Below, in pieces: positions 52,000 through 62,188 of a DNA stretch of 64,000 nucleotides. The stretch spans positions 3,162,001 through 3,226,000 of the forward strand of contig NZ_CP155449.1 of assembly GCF_040518285.1 (NCBI RefSeq). The letters run 5' to 3'. A program made the position numbers and the translations under genes. Below the pieces are notes generated by a model, which was not told the DNA's origin, did no database searches, and saw only the letters and a list, made by a program, of their open reading frames with translations. The DNA is from Knoellia sp. S7-12. Lineage in GTDB: Bacteria; Actinomycetota; Actinomycetes; Actinomycetales; Dermatophilaceae. Within the stretch, counting starts at the first letter, position 1, and the number at the start of each line of letters is the position of its first letter.

Positions 52000-53592
52000 T
52001 CACTTCAGGAGAAGGCGCGGACCGGCCCACCCCTCGCGCAGCCAACGGTCGTGACTCGCGACGATGACGGTGACGGGCGTGCGGGCCAGAGCTGCCTCGA
52101 CCTCCTCGACCAGCGCGAGTGACAGGTGGTTGGTCGGCTCGTCGAGCAGCAGGACCTCGGGCTGCTCACCGATGACGACGGCGAGGGCAAGGCGACGTTG
52201 CTGACCTTCGCTGAGGAGCCCGACGGGCCGGTCGACGTCGCGGGGGTGAATGAGGCCGAGCTCGCCGAGGAGGAGCTCCGAGCCGGTCGCGCGGAAGGTC
52301 GCTCGCACGGTTGCCCCCGGTTCAGGGAAGTCGACGTCCTGGGTGAGGAGGCCGACGCGCCGCGCGGACACCTGCACGTCACCTGCGTCGGGGGTGATCC
52401 GCCCTGCCAGAACCTTGAGGAGGGTGGACTTGCCGGAGCCGTTCGCCCCCTCGACGAGGACGTGCTCCCCCGTCGCCACATCGAGGCGCGGCAGGTGAAC
52501 CCGTCCATCGACGACGAGGTCGCGGACCCGGACCGAGCCGGCGGAGGCGGCGGAGGCGGCGGACGCGGCGGTGAACTCCGCAGCGAACCGCAGCGGTGGA
52601 CGCGGCTTGGGCACTTGGGCACGCTCGTGGACCTCGATGCGCTGCTGGGCGTCACGACTGCGACGGCTTGCCGACTTCTGGACCCGCGCCCCCTTGAAGG
52701 CGTGGATGAACTTGTCGTTGTCGCGCGGTGCCCGGTTGTGCGCGACGTCGCTCGTCGTCGTGCGGGCCGCAGTCCGCAGGTCGGCAAGCTCGTCCTGCTG
52801 GGCGGCATACGCCTCCTCCCAGCGTCGCTGGGAGTCGCGACGAAATGTCAGGTATGCCGTGTAGTTGCCGGTGAAGCGTCGCCCGCCTTCGCCGTCCGTC
52901 CCGAAGTGGCTGGGGTCGAGGTCGACGACGGCGGTGCAGACGGTGTCGAGGAAGGTGCGGTCGTGGCTTGCGACGAGGACGGCACCCGGGAGGTGGTTGA
53001 GCTCGGACTCGAGGTATTCGAGCGCTTGGTCGTCGAGGTGGTTGGTGGGTTCGTCGAGGACGAGGCATTCTGGGCGCCTCGTGAGGAGGGCGGCGAGGGC
53101 GAGGCGACTGCGCTGCCCTCCGCTGAGTTCACTGACGGTGTGGGTGCGGTCGATGGCCTCGAGGCCGAGACGTTGCGCGGAGACCTCGGCGCGGCGGTCG
53201 GCATCCCAGGCGTCGTGGAACGTCGCCCACATCAGGACGTCGTCATAGGTCTGTGCCGCAACGGGATTGGTGAGGTCGCCGGCGAGATTCTCGAGCTGTG
53301 CGACCGCACCGTGGAGTGGCGCAAGGGCCTGGGAGAGGACGTCGCCGACGGTGTCGTGCGGATCGAGGCCGCTGTCCTGTGCGAGGTAACCGAGGTCATC
53401 GGGTCTGGTGATCGTGCCGTGGTCCGGCTGCTCGATGCCGGCCGCGAGGCGGATGAGCGTCGACTTGCCCGAACCGTTCTCACCGATGACACCGACTCGT
53501 TGACCGGGGGCGACGGTGAGGTCGATGGCATCGAGGACGGCGCGGCCTTCGTAGCCGTGGGAGACGTCGCGGACGACGAGGGGATGAGACAT
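52000..53592 (-). CDS. ABC-F ATPase (ribosome protection/translation factor)
   Basis: 530 residues, two ABC domains with no membrane part. Walker A copies GENGSGKST (near 37) and EGANGSGKST (near 385); signatures LSGGQRSRLALAALL and LSEGQQRRLALAVVI; Walker B LVLDEPTNHLDD and LLLDEPTNHLSL. The inter-domain linker is arginine- and lysine-rich, followed by AASAASAASAGS repeats. ABC-F proteins act on ribosomes; some give resistance to macrolides, lincosamides or streptogramins. Which role here is unclear. GGAG lies upstream of the ATG. Confidence 0.9.
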   Translation of the reverse strand: MSHPLVVRDVSHGYEGRAVLDAIDLTVAPGQRVGVIGENGSGKSTLIRLAAGIEQPDHGTITRPDDLGYLAQDSGLDPHDTVGDVLSQALAPLHGAVAQLENLAGDLTNPVAAQTYDDVLMWATFHDAWDADRRAEVSAQRLGLEAIDRTHTVSELSGGQRSRLALAALLTRRPECLVLDEPTNHLDDQALEYLESELNHLPGAVLVASHDRTFLDTVCTAVVDLDPSHFGTDGEGGRRFTGNYTAYLTFRRDSQRRWEEAYAAQQDELADLRTAARTTTSDVAHNRAPRDNDKFIHAFKGARVQKSASRRSRDAQQRIEVHERAQVPKPRPPLRFAAEFTAASAASAASAGSVRVRDLVVDGRVHLPRLDVATGEHVLVEGANGSGKSTLLKVLAGRITPDAGDVQVSARRVGLLTQDVDFPEPGATVRATFRATGSELLLGELGLIHPRDVDRPVGLLSEGQQRRLALAVVIGEQPEVLLLDEPTNHLSLALVEEVEAALARTPVTVIVASHDRWLREGWAGPRLLLK

Positions 53593-53686
53593 GTGACTCC
53601 AGCGGGGGTGGTTCGGATGCGCACGCGGGCGAGTGGCCTCTGGCGCGGGCGGGTCGCTGGATCAGTTCTTCATGATGCGGACAAGG

Positions 53687-54367
53687 CTAACGGTTGATGA
53701 AGGCTCGCCGCACGCGGGTTTTCCATGCTTCCCGCGGCGCCCACGGCGGCGCGGGAGCGTGGCCCGAGCTGTTGGGCGAAGGCCCCGTGAGGAATCCGGC
53801 CCCAAGGCCCACCACCCCGAGCACGGCAAGGAGCCATCGCGGCACTTCGGCAAGGACCGAGGACGCACCCCACGCCTCCATGGCCCACGCGAGCAGGCCT
53901 ACGACGACAGCGAACACGCCAATGACCGCGAACCGAAGCGGCCATGGCGACAGGCGCGTGCTCTCACCGAGCCGGGAGGCGCGACGACGACTCTCGAACA
54001 GTCCTACCGTCCACGGCATCAGACCGACCACGCAGAAGATGGTGACGAAGCGGGCCACATCAGAGCCGTTGAGGGGAACGCTCTCGCCCCACCGCTGCTC
54101 AGCGAGCAGTGCCGTAACACCGCTGGCGACGCCCGCGGCGGGCAGCGTCCACAGCAGGACCTGCCCGGCCCAACGACGACGAGACAGGGGACGCCATTGC
54201 CGCGCGTAGTCGACCGGCTGGCCGAACGCGCTTACCGGGTCTTCTCCTGTTGCGGCCACATGATCCTCGACCTGCGCAACGATGTCGCGGACCTCGGCCT
54301 CGGGTGCGCCGTTGATGCGCAGTTGTTCGCTGAGCTCGCGGATGTAGTCCAATCTGGAAGTACTCAT
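53687..54367 (-). CDS. HAAS-domain membrane protein (second pair)
   Basis: 226 residues. The N-terminal RLDYIRELSEQLRINGAPEAEVRDIVAQVEDHV and AFGQPVDYARQW match the HAAS fold; four membrane helices lie at about 68-200. The stop of the PadR gene is 1 nt from this start, so they are coupled. Resembles 32177-32806 in layout. Confidence 0.82.
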   Translation of the reverse strand: MSTSRLDYIRELSEQLRINGAPEAEVRDIVAQVEDHVAATGEDPVSAFGQPVDYARQWRPLSRRRWAGQVLLWTLPAAGVASGVTALLAEQRWGESVPLNGSDVARFVTIFCVVGLMPWTVGLFESRRRASRLGESTRLSPWPLRFAVIGVFAVVVGLLAWAMEAWGASSVLAEVPRWLLAVLGVVGLGAGFLTGPSPNSSGHAPAPPWAPREAWKTRVRRAFINR

Positions 54368-54368
54368 G

Positions 54369-54713
54369 TCATCCCCTCAGAGCCGTGGTCATCGACGAGG
54401 CGAAGGTGTTCCATCCCTTACGGCCGGCGTCGAGCTCGGCCCGTCCTCTCGGGGTCAGCCAGAAGTACTTCCGCGGGGGTCCGGCCTGCCCGGTGACCCA
54501 CTCGCTCTTGACGAGACCGTCCTCCTCGAGCCTCCCGAGCAACGGGTAGATCGTGCCGCCCTTGATCCCCTCGAAACCGAACTCGGCAAGGCTGGCCATG
54601 AGCGTATAGCCGTAGGCCGACGTCTCGCGCGACAGGGCCGCGAGCACGGCAAGGTCGAGGACACCTTTGAGCCACTGGCTCTGCCGGTCCTCGCGCACTT
54701 TGGCCTTCCCCAT
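54369..54713 (-). CDS. PadR-family regulator (second pair)
   Basis: 114 residues from ATG 54713. PadR features: WLKGVLDLAVLAALSRETSAYGYTLMASLAEFGFEGIKGGTIYPLLGRLEEDGLVKSEW and PPRKYFWLTPRGR (shown as family pattern, residues 12-90). The upstream TAGAT-N9-ATCTA repeat (54717-54735) is a probable autoregulatory operator. The frame opens at 54749, which would cover that operator. Confidence 0.9.
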   Translation of the reverse strand: MGKAKVREDRQSQWLKGVLDLAVLAALSRETSAYGYTLMASLAEFGFEGIKGGTIYPLLGRLEEDGLVKSEWVTGQAGPPRKYFWLTPRGRAELDAGRKGWNTFASSMTTALRG

Positions 54714-54716
54714 GGC

Positions 54717-54735
54717 TAGATGGTTCACCGATCTA
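54717..54735 (-). promoter_or_regulatory. Inverted repeat TAGAT-N9-ATCTA before padR
   Basis: Perfect 5-bp arms with a 9-bp centre directly upstream of the PadR start. PadR repressors usually bind AT-rich inverted repeats over their own promoters. The rest of 54736-54852 shows no further feature. Confidence 0.55.
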
Positions 54736-54852
54736 TTTAGGAATGTCAACTACTCGCGAGAGCCGTGTCAGAGTCAGATGCTTGGATGAAGGAGCCGGTT
54801 TGGGCATTGACGCGTATTCGCCTGCAGCAGAACGGAATTCGCGGCATTTGCC

Positions 54853-54882
54853 TTGACTCTAGAACTCCTGTTCGACTATCAT
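54853..54882 (+). promoter_or_regulatory. Near-consensus sigma-70 promoter of the HNH gene
   Basis: TTGACT (54853-54858), 18-bp spacer, TATCAT (54877-54882), then 6 nt to ATG 54889: a strong leaderless promoter. The TTG that a gene finder would call as a start is the -35 box. Confidence 0.75.
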
Positions 54883-54888
54883 TGGGTC

Positions 54889-56667
54889 ATGGAAAGCACC
54901 GCCGCGACCGCCGCCCTTGAGGGCCGGTATGCCGCGTTGCGCGCCTCTGCTTCTGAGTTGGATTCCGAGGAGCTCCTGGACGTGATCGAGTTGGCGCAGC
55001 GTGAGAAGGATGCGGCGTCGGCTCGGCAGGCGGTGGCGTTGGCGCACCTGTCGGCGCGCGATTGCCACGTGCAGGAGGACGGCACGAGCGCCGAGGTGCA
55101 TCACGGGTTGGGCTATCAACGACTGGATGGTCCCGAGTTGGCTGCTCCCCGGTTGGGGGTGTCGGTGCATGTTGCGACGAACCGGACCATGGATGCGATC
55201 CGGCAGCTGACCCGCACCCCGGCCGTGGTCGATGCGATGGCCAGTGGTGACCTGGATGAGCAGCGGGCCCGCACCGTCACGGAGGAGACCGAGTTCCTGT
55301 CGCCGCAGTCCGCTGCTGAGGTCGTTAACCGGGTCAAGGACGTGTGGGGCCAGTTGACGGTCGGGCCGTTGCGCCAACTGCTCGCACGCACCGCCGCACA
55401 GGTGGACCCCGATGCGGTGACCGCGAACGCTGAGGACGAGCGTGCCCGACGCGGGTTGACCCGCCGGGTGGGGGTGCATGGCACCGATCACTGGCGTGGT
55501 GACTTCGGTGTCGAACAGGCCCGGGGTGCGTGGGCTGCCGTCACCGAACGCGCCCGCCAACTCGTGCGTGAAGGCCTCGCCGACACGCTTGAGTTGGCTC
55601 GGGCCGACGCGATGATGGAACTCATCCTTGAACACAGTGATGTCAAGGTCGTCATCCACGCCACCCGCGCCGCCAACAGCGCCGACGCAGACGCGAGCAC
55701 TGCCGACGCCGACACCACGGACACGTCGACTGAAGAGCAGCCCACGGGTGCCTCAGCGCCCGGTGCGACAGGAGCCGCTGACCCCGCCACGGCACCCCCG
55801 ACGGCTGCGGCCTCCACCGCGACGACCGGCGCGGTGGAGGACCTTGTCGAGGTCGGCGGGTTGGGTGCGCCGGGCACGACGTTCGTACGCCGCGACTGGC
55901 TCGACAACACCGGCACCTCCGACCCCGAGCGTGAACTGACCTGTGACAGCGACACCGGTGCCCTCATACACGGTGACGTCCCGCCAGCATTCGCCCGCGG
56001 CCAGGCTCGCGCCCGCAGGGCCCACCGCGCCCGAGAACGAGCCAAAGACCACGCCAAGCCCTCTTTCGCGAAGGCCGCCACCGTCGACTTCAGCCAGTCC
56101 TACCGGGTGCCCGACGCCATGGCCCGACTCATCCGACTCCGCGACGGATCCTGCCGCTTCCCCGGCTGCGCCACCCCCGCCCGACAGTGCGACCTCGACC
56201 ACGTCCAACCCTGGCCGACCGGCCTCACCACCCCCACAAACCTCATCTGCCTGTGCCGGCGTCACCACCGCATCAAGCAACGCGACGGGTGGACCGTGAA
56301 ACTGCACCCCGACGCCACCGCCACCTGGACCGACCCCACCGGACTGCACCAAACCACCTGGCCCGTGGACCACCTCCACCTCGTCACCGCCGGCCACACC
56401 CACCGCGACCCCACCGCCTTCGCGCGCACCAACACAGGCCCCACCCAGATCCCCTCCACCTTCGAAGAAGAACTCATCGAACTCCTCGGCGGCCCCGACC
56501 AAGCCCAACCCCGCACCTACCCCATCAGCTTCGACATCAACGGCAACACCTACGGCGGACCACCCCCACGCATCGACTTCGACACCACCCTCCAACACGG
56601 CACCGGACCCTGGGACCAGATCCTCATCGACTTCCCACCCCGACCACCAGAAACCATCCCCTTCTGA
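54889..56667 (+). CDS. DUF222/HNH endonuclease, 13E12 repeat family
   Basis: 592 residues. A helical DUF222 domain (residues about 10-260) with ATRAANSADADA and a Thr/Ala/Asp-rich linker follows; the C-terminal HNH motif is CRFPGCATPARQCDLDHVQPW plus NLICLCRRHHRIKQ, with paired Cys and His ligands. Such 13E12-type genes are multicopy and often behave as repeats or mobile elements in actinobacteria. The late part (after 56180) is Cys-free and rich in His, Pro and Thr. Activity is unproven for the family. Confidence 0.88.
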   Translation: MESTAATAALEGRYAALRASASELDSEELLDVIELAQREKDAASARQAVALAHLSARDCHVQEDGTSAEVHHGLGYQRLDGPELAAPRLGVSVHVATNRTMDAIRQLTRTPAVVDAMASGDLDEQRARTVTEETEFLSPQSAAEVVNRVKDVWGQLTVGPLRQLLARTAAQVDPDAVTANAEDERARRGLTRRVGVHGTDHWRGDFGVEQARGAWAAVTERARQLVREGLADTLELARADAMMELILEHSDVKVVIHATRAANSADADASTADADTTDTSTEEQPTGASAPGATGAADPATAPPTAAASTATTGAVEDLVEVGGLGAPGTTFVRRDWLDNTGTSDPERELTCDSDTGALIHGDVPPAFARGQARARRAHRARERAKDHAKPSFAKAATVDFSQSYRVPDAMARLIRLRDGSCRFPGCATPARQCDLDHVQPWPTGLTTPTNLICLCRRHHRIKQRDGWTVKLHPDATATWTDPTGLHQTTWPVDHLHLVTAGHTHRDPTAFARTNTGPTQIPSTFEEELIELLGGPDQAQPRTYPISFDINGNTYGGPPPRIDFDTTLQHGTGPWDQILIDFPPRPPETIPF

Positions 56668-56721
56668 GTGGCGGGTTCGAGGCACGCACATCTGCTCTCG
56701 TCCAGACATAAGGTGGCGAGC

Positions 56722-57058
56722 ATGACGCAACCGAGGGCCGGGGAGCCCCAGGGGCGCAGCACCTTCACCTGGATCGGCTGGGGTGCGCTCGTCGGTGCAG
56801 TGCTCACTCTGCTGTGGAGCTTCTCGTCCCCGGGCGAGGGCGGCAGCGTCCCGGACACCCAAATTCTGGTCTACATGGGTGTCGTCCTCGTCCCGTTGGG
56901 CGCGACCTTGGGCGCCCTGGTGGTGGCACTCCTTCCCGATGGGAGGGGCTTGGCCCCTCTCCCCCCACCGCCTGCTGATCCTCGCTGCCTCACTCTGCGC
57001 CCTCCTGGCGCTCTGTCAGCTCTTCTCGTCCATCACCGGGCTGCCCGGCCTGCTCTGA
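56722..57058 (+). pseudogene. Small membrane protein gene with an apparent frameshift
   Basis: From ATG 56722 the frame encodes two membrane helices (TWIGWGALVGAVLTLLW and VYMGVVLVPLGATLGALVVALL). Near 56955-56966, at a C-rich run, the protein-like pattern moves to the next frame, which continues PHRLLILAASLCALLALCQLF as a third helix to a TGA at 57058, just before the next gene. The first frame would instead run on to 57114 with poor composition and overlap the next gene. Sequencing error, decay or programmed shift are possible. Confidence 0.55.
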
Positions 57059-57094
57059 CCACGCAAGGTGGGCGGACGGCATACGGTGTCGTGC

Positions 57095-58102
57095 ATGGCC
57101 TCTCGCAAGGGTGAGTTCGGCGAACCCGTGATCCTCGACGTCGCCGGCCACGACGTGAAGTTGTCGAGCCCCGAGCGCGTGTACTTCTCCGCGCGAGGTG
57201 AGACCAAGCTCGACCTCGCCAACTACTACCTCTCCGTTGGTGACGGCATCCTCAACGCGCTCCGGGAGCGGCCGACGATGCTGCACCGCTTCCCCGACGG
57301 CGTCGACGGCAACAAGGTCCATCAGAAGCGCGTCCCGCGAGGTGCCCCGCCGTGGCTCGAGACCGTGCGGCTGCACTTCCCGCGATATGGGCTGCACGCC
57401 GACGAGCTGTGTCCCACCGACCTCGCCCACATCATCTGGGCGGTGCAGATGAGCACCGTCGAGTTCCACCCGTGGAACAGCCGCCGCGCAGACACCGAGC
57501 AGCCCGACGAGTGGCGCATCGACCTCGACCCGATGCCCGACGCCCCGTTCGACCGGGTGAGGCGTGTCGCCCACGTCACCCACGAGGTGCTCGACGAGCT
57601 CGGCGCCACCGGCTTCCCGAAGACGAGCGGCGGGCACGGGCTCCACGTCTATGTCCGCATCGCCCCCGACCACGGATTCAAGGAAGTCCGCCGGGCGGCC
57701 CTGGCCTTTGCACGCGAGGTCGAACGCCGCGCACCCGACGACGTCACGACCACGTGGTGGCGCAAGGACCGCGACCCTGCAGCCGTCTTCGTCGACTACA
57801 ACCAGAACGCCCGAGACCACACCATCGCGAGCGCCTATTCGGTGCGCGGCAACACGATCGGCACCGTCTCGACCCCGATCCATTGGGACGAGGTCGATGA
57901 CGTCGACCCGCAGGACTGCACCATCGCCACCGTCCCGAAGCGCTACGCCGAGCTCGGCGACCTGCACGCAGACATCGACAAGCACGCCTTCGACATCGCT
58001 CCCCTGCTCGAGTGGGCCGATCGTGACAAGCGAGAGGGTGCCGACACGCCACCCGAGCCCGACGAGGCGGAAGAAGCAGAGGAAGCCGGCGCCAAGCCGT
58101 GA
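57095..58102 (+). CDS. LigD-type polymerase/primase domain protein
   Basis: 335 residues. The archaeo-eukaryotic primase (PolDom) pattern: [54 protein letters not shown] (catalytic Asp pair in DLDP) and [16 protein letters not shown]. Found in non-homologous end joining; here as a stand-alone domain without ligase or nuclease parts. ATG 57095 is 7 nt after TACGGT (57082-57087), hence leaderless. Its acidic tail is rich in Glu and Ala. Overlaps the next gene by 4 nt. Confidence 0.9.
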   Translation: MASRKGEFGEPVILDVAGHDVKLSSPERVYFSARGETKLDLANYYLSVGDGILNALRERPTMLHRFPDGVDGNKVHQKRVPRGAPPWLETVRLHFPRYGLHADELCPTDLAHIIWAVQMSTVEFHPWNSRRADTEQPDEWRIDLDPMPDAPFDRVRRVAHVTHEVLDELGATGFPKTSGGHGLHVYVRIAPDHGFKEVRRAALAFAREVERRAPDDVTTTWWRKDRDPAAVFVDYNQNARDHTIASAYSVRGNTIGTVSTPIHWDEVDDVDPQDCTIATVPKRYAELGDLHADIDKHAFDIAPLLEWADRDKREGADTPPEPDEAEEAEEAGAKP

Positions 58103-58956
58103 CGGGCACCGACGGGGTGGCACGCGTCGGCCCCGACCTGCACCCGATCACCGGTGAGGCATTCCTCTCCCCCGTCCCACCGGGCTCCGGCTGGCCCGGC
58201 GACCCCGCAACCCCAGCAACCCCCGTCGCGGCCAGCGCCCACGACGTCCCCACCCTTGCGGCCAGCGCCCTGACCCTCACCGAGGTCGACGCCCGAGTCA
58301 CCGTCTGCCGAGCCTGCCCGCGACTCGTCGACTGGCGCGAAACCGTTGCGAGAGAGGACCGTCGGGCATCGTTCGCCGACCAGCCCTACTGGGGCCGACC
58401 GGGGCCATCGTTCGGCGACCCCGACGCCACAGCCCTCATCGTCGGACTGGCACCCGCCGCCAACGGCACCAACCGGACCGGTCGGATGTTCACCGGTGAC
58501 GCCTCCGGCGACTTCCTGTATGCCGCCCTCCACCGCACAGGATTCGCCAACCAACCCACCTCGGTCGGTGCGGGCGACGGCCTCGAGCTGACCGGCATAC
58601 GCATCGTTGCCGCCGTGCGCTGCGCCCCGCCCGAGAACAAGCCCACGCCAACGGAAAGGGCCACGTGCGCGACCTGGCTGGGCCGCGACCTCGAGCTCCT
58701 CGGCGATCGCCTGCGCGTCATCATGACCCTCGGCGAGATCGGCTGGAAGGGCGTCCTCGCCGCAACGACAACACTCGGCTGGGCCGTCCCCAAGCCACGC
58801 CCCAAGTTCGGCCACGGCACCGAGTCCGTCCTGCACACCCCCGGCGGCACACCCGTCCGGCTCGTCGGCTGCTATCACGTGAGCCCGCACAACACCTACA
58901 CCAAGCGCCTCACCCCGCAGATGCTCGACGCCACCCTGATCAGCCTGCGTCGCTGA
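58099..58956 (+). CDS. Uracil-DNA glycosylase, family 5 (UdgB)-like
   Basis: 285 residues, GTG start coupled to the polymerase gene. Motif A region [22 protein letters not shown], motif [12 protein letters not shown], and Cys residues in [11 protein letters not shown] and [12 protein letters not shown] that fit the 4Fe-4S cluster of families 4 and 5. Removes uracil (and perhaps other deaminated bases) from DNA. Grouping with a polymerase domain suggests a small repair operon. Confidence 0.88.
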   Translation: MTGTDGVARVGPDLHPITGEAFLSPVPPGSGWPGDPATPATPVAASAHDVPTLAASALTLTEVDARVTVCRACPRLVDWRETVAREDRRASFADQPYWGRPGPSFGDPDATALIVGLAPAANGTNRTGRMFTGDASGDFLYAALHRTGFANQPTSVGAGDGLELTGIRIVAAVRCAPPENKPTPTERATCATWLGRDLELLGDRLRVIMTLGEIGWKGVLAATTTLGWAVPKPRPKFGHGTESVLHTPGGTPVRLVGCYHVSPHNTYTKRLTPQMLDATLISLRR

Positions 58957-59008
58957 AACCTGCACAACTGGCCCACAACTCCGCAGATGCGGGGTTAGGG
59001 TGTTCAAC

Positions 59009-59401
59009 ATGCCGCAGATGCGTCTCTCCGAAGCCGCGACGTTCCTCGGCGTCAGTGACGACACCGTCCGGCGCTGGGTCGACAGCGGCGCCCTCGACGC
59101 GCAGTCCGACGAGGCCGGCCGCAAGGTCGTCGACGGGCACGCCGTGGCACTGCTTGCGCGCGAACAGGCCCGCGCCGTCGCCGACCCCTCGAGCGTCGGC
59201 CGCTCCGCCCGCAACCGCTTCGTCGGACTGGTCACCGACATCACGATGGACAAGGTCATGGCCCAGGTCGAGCTGCAGTGCGGCCCCTTCCGGGTCGTCT
59301 CACTGATGTCGAGCGAGGCAGTCCGCGAACTCGAACTCGAGCTCGGATCCGTCGCCGTCGCCGTCGTGAAGTCGACCACCGTCATCGTGGAGACCCCGTG
59401 A
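59009..59401 (+). CDS. MopI-like molybdate-responsive protein: helix-turn-helix plus TOBE
   Basis: 130 residues from ATG 59009, which is 7 nt after TAGGGT (58996-59001). The N-terminal MerR/excisionase-like helix-turn-helix (RLSEAATFLGVSDDTVRRWVDSGALDA) is joined to a TOBE/Mop domain (SARNRFVGLVTDITMDKVMAQVELQCG). It overlaps modA by 4 nt and probably represses the mod operon when molybdate is plentiful. Confidence 0.88.
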   Translation: MPQMRLSEAATFLGVSDDTVRRWVDSGALDAQSDEAGRKVVDGHAVALLAREQARAVADPSSVGRSARNRFVGLVTDITMDKVMAQVELQCGPFRVVSLMSSEAVRELELELGSVAVAVVKSTTVIVETP

Positions 59402-60243
59402 GCATCACACCCACACCCACCTCGTATGCCGTCCGCTCAGCCATCGCTGTCGCCAGCCTTCTCCTCGTGGCTGGGTGCGGTGGCGGTGGCGGCAGTGGTG
59501 GGCAGGACAGCACGGATTCGCCTGCAGCACAGTCGAGTTCGACGTCCGCCACGTCACGGACCCTGACCGTGTTCGCCGCGGCCTCGTTGCAGAAGTCGTT
59601 CGAGCAGATCGGCAAGGAGTTCGAGCGGGCCCACCCCGGCGTCACCGTCCGGTTCAGTTTTGGTGGCTCTTCGGGCCTCGTCGCACAGCTCTCCGAGGGA
59701 GCGCCCGCAGACATCCTCGCCACCGCGAACGAGTCGACGATGAAGAAGGCCGTCGCCGACGGGCTCGTCACCGATGAGCCAACCCCGTTCGTCTCGAACA
59801 CGCTCCAGATCGTCGTGCCCAAGGACAACCGCGCCGGCATCCAGTCCCTCACCGACCTCACCAAGCGCGAAGCCAAGGTCGTCCTCTGCGCACCGGCGGT
59901 CCCCTGCGGCGCCGCAGCCATCTCTGTGGAGAAGGCAGCCGGCATCGACATCAAGCCCGTGAGCGAGGAGCAGTCGGTCACAGACGTGGTCGGCAAGGTC
60001 CGCTCCGGAGAGGCCGACGCCGGACTCGTCTATGTCACCGACGTCCGCGCCACTGAAAACTCCGGAGCCGACGCCGAGGTCACCGGCATCGACTTTGCCG
60101 AGGCCACGTCGGCCACCAACATCTATCCGATCGCCCCCCTCAAGGATGCCACGGACGCCTCCCTGGCCGGCGAGTTCCTCACTGCCATCACGAACGCCGA
60201 GGGCCAGAAGGTGTTGCAGGCAGCCGGATTCGCCGCTCCGTGA
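59398..60243 (+). CDS. modA: Molybdate-binding lipoprotein
   Basis: 281 residues, GTG start. Lipobox [10 protein letters not shown] near residue 26. Substrate-binding features: [46 protein letters not shown] and [14 protein letters not shown]. Captures molybdate outside the cell and hands it to ModB. First transporter gene of modABC. Confidence 0.95.
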   Translation: MSITPTPTSYAVRSAIAVASLLLVAGCGGGGGSGGQDSTDSPAAQSSSTSATSRTLTVFAAASLQKSFEQIGKEFERAHPGVTVRFSFGGSSGLVAQLSEGAPADILATANESTMKKAVADGLVTDEPTPFVSNTLQIVVPKDNRAGIQSLTDLTKREAKVVLCAPAVPCGAAAISVEKAAGIDIKPVSEEQSVTDVVGKVRSGEADAGLVYVTDVRATENSGADAEVTGIDFAEATSATNIYPIAPLKDATDASLAGEFLTAITNAEGQKVLQAAGFAAP

Positions 60244-61079
60244 CCCGACAGCCCTGGCAGACCCGACTGCCCCGATTGACGCGACGGACTCACCTGGCGA
60301 TCCCCCGGTGGCTCCTCGTCCCTGCAGCGCTCGGGTCACTGCTCGTGGCCGTGCCGATCCTCGCGATGGCGCTGACCGTCGACTGGGGCAACTTCTGGCC
60401 GCTCGTGACGTCCGAGGCCTCCACCGCCGCGCTCTGGCTCAGCCTGCGGACCGCCACCGTGAGCACCGTGTTGTGTCTCCTCTTCGGCATCCCGCTCTCC
60501 GTCGTCCTGGCCCGGACCAACGGCACTGCTGCCACGCTTCTGCGCTCCCTCGTCCTTCTCCCCCTCGTCCTCCCACCCGTCGTCGGCGGCATCGCGCTGC
60601 TCCAGGCGTTCGGCCGACGCGGCCTGCTCGGCGACACCCTCGACGTGCTCGGCCTCGAGATCGCCTTCTCGACCACCGCCGTCATCATCGCCCAGACCTT
60701 CGTCGCGATGCCGTTCCTCGTGCTCAGCCTCGAAGGCGCACTCCGGGCAGTCGGCACCCGCTACGAGGACGTCGCCGCCACCCTCGGCGCGGCCCCCACC
60801 ACCGTCTTCCGGCGAGTCACCCTCCCGCTCGCCCTGCCCGGACTCGTCTCCGGGACGATCCTCGCTTTCGCTCGCTGCCTCGGAGAATTCGGCGCGACCA
60901 TCACCTTCGCCGGGTCCCTCCAGGGCACAACCCGCACCCTCCCCCTCGAGATCTATCTGCAGCGCGAAGGCGACCCACGCGCTGCCGTTGCACTCTCGCT
61001 CGTGCTCGTCGCCGTCGCCGTTCTCGTCATCGGCCTCACCCGCGCTCGGCGCGACTCCCTCGCGGCAGGCGCCTCATGA
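60240..61079 (+). CDS. modB: Molybdate ABC transporter permease
   Basis: 279 residues, about six membrane helices. The EAA-type loop is [34 protein letters not shown], and [20 protein letters not shown] [17 protein letters not shown] is diagnostic of ModB/CysTW proteins. GTG start overlaps modA by 4 nt; stop overlaps modC (ATGA). Confidence 0.95.
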   Translation: MTRQPWQTRLPRLTRRTHLAIPRWLLVPAALGSLLVAVPILAMALTVDWGNFWPLVTSEASTAALWLSLRTATVSTVLCLLFGIPLSVVLARTNGTAATLLRSLVLLPLVLPPVVGGIALLQAFGRRGLLGDTLDVLGLEIAFSTTAVIIAQTFVAMPFLVLSLEGALRAVGTRYEDVAATLGAAPTTVFRRVTLPLALPGLVSGTILAFARCLGEFGATITFAGSLQGTTRTLPLEIYLQREGDPRAAVALSLVLVAVAVLVIGLTRARRDSLAAGAS

Positions 61080-62155
61080 GCCCGGCCTTCTCGGTCGACA
61101 TCACCGTCGATCAGCGCGACGTCGACATCAACGTCACCGTCAACGAGGGCGAGACGCTCGCGCTCCTCGGCCCCAACGGTGCCGGCAAGTCGACGATCCT
61201 CGCCGCCGCCGCGGGCCTCATCCACCCCGACACCGGCACGGTGCGGCTCGGAGACCGTGTCCTGTCCGATGCCGGCCAGTCCGAGAGCAGCACCCACATC
61301 TGGGTCCCACCCCATGCCCGCGGCATCGCCCTCCTCGCCCAGGACGCCCGCCTCTTCCCCCACCTCAGCGCCCTCGACAACGTCGCCTTCGGACTCCGAG
61401 CGACCGGCACCTCACGTCGCGTGGCCGCCGAGCGGGCGGCGAGCTGGCTCGAGAGGGTTGGCATGGCGGCATACGCACAACGTCGGCCCCACAAGTTGTC
61501 CGGTGGCCAGGCCCAAAAGGTCGCCATCGCCCGCGCTCTCGCCACCGAACCCGCCGTACTCCTCATCGACGAACCCCTCTCCGCCCTCGACGTCGAGGTG
61601 GCACCCGACGTGCGTGACCTCCTACGACGCGTGACCCACGACCGCACGACGGTCCTCGTGACCCATGACGTCCTCGACGCTGCCCTCCTCGCCGACCGGG
61701 TCGCCGTCATCCACGGCGGGCGAGTCGTCGAGGAGGGCGAGACCGCTCGCGTGCTCAGCCGCCCGACGAGCGACTTCGGGGCACGCTTCGCCGGACTCAA
61801 TCTCATCCGCGGCACCGCCGTCGACGGAGCCCTGCGTATGCCGGACGGTCGCCTTCTCCACGGCATCGTGGACTTCGCCCTGGGTGACGAATCACTGAGC
61901 GAGGGTGCGGCAGTCGCGGCCGTCGTCGCGCCCTCGGCCGTGAGCGTCCACCTCGAAGCCCCGCACGGCAGCCCGCGCAACAGCCTCGACGCCACGGTCA
62001 TCGACCTCGAGCCCCACGGGCACCTGGTGCGGGTCCGCACCGACGTCCTCAGCGCCGACATCACCCCAGCAGCCGTGGCCGACCTGCGGCTCGCAAGAGG
62101 CGACCGCGTCGTGCTCTCGGTGAAGGCAACCGAGATCCACCTGCACCGCGCGTGA
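61076..62155 (+). CDS. modC: Molybdate ABC transporter ATPase
   Basis: 359 residues. Walker [13 protein letters not shown]-loop [19 protein letters not shown], signature [15 protein letters not shown], Walker [12 protein letters not shown], His-switch VLVTHD. The C-terminal TOBE domain begins near residue 290 ([25 protein letters not shown]). Supplies molybdenum for the molybdenum hydroxylase and other enzymes. Confidence 0.95.
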   Translation: MSPAFSVDITVDQRDVDINVTVNEGETLALLGPNGAGKSTILAAAAGLIHPDTGTVRLGDRVLSDAGQSESSTHIWVPPHARGIALLAQDARLFPHLSALDNVAFGLRATGTSRRVAAERAASWLERVGMAAYAQRRPHKLSGGQAQKVAIARALATEPAVLLIDEPLSALDVEVAPDVRDLLRRVTHDRTTVLVTHDVLDAALLADRVAVIHGGRVVEEGETARVLSRPTSDFGARFAGLNLIRGTAVDGALRMPDGRLLHGIVDFALGDESLSEGAAVAAVVAPSAVSVHLEAPHGSPRNSLDATVIDLEPHGHLVRVRTDVLSADITPAAVADLRLARGDRVVLSVKATEIHLHRA

Positions 62156-62188
62156 ACTTCGAGTGCAGGTCACGGTTAGCCTCGGATG

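Noticed and set aside
54853..54858. TTG as start of the HNH gene
   Set aside because: This TTG is the first half of a TTGACT -35 box with an 18-bp spacer to TATCAT; ATG 54889 is the better start.
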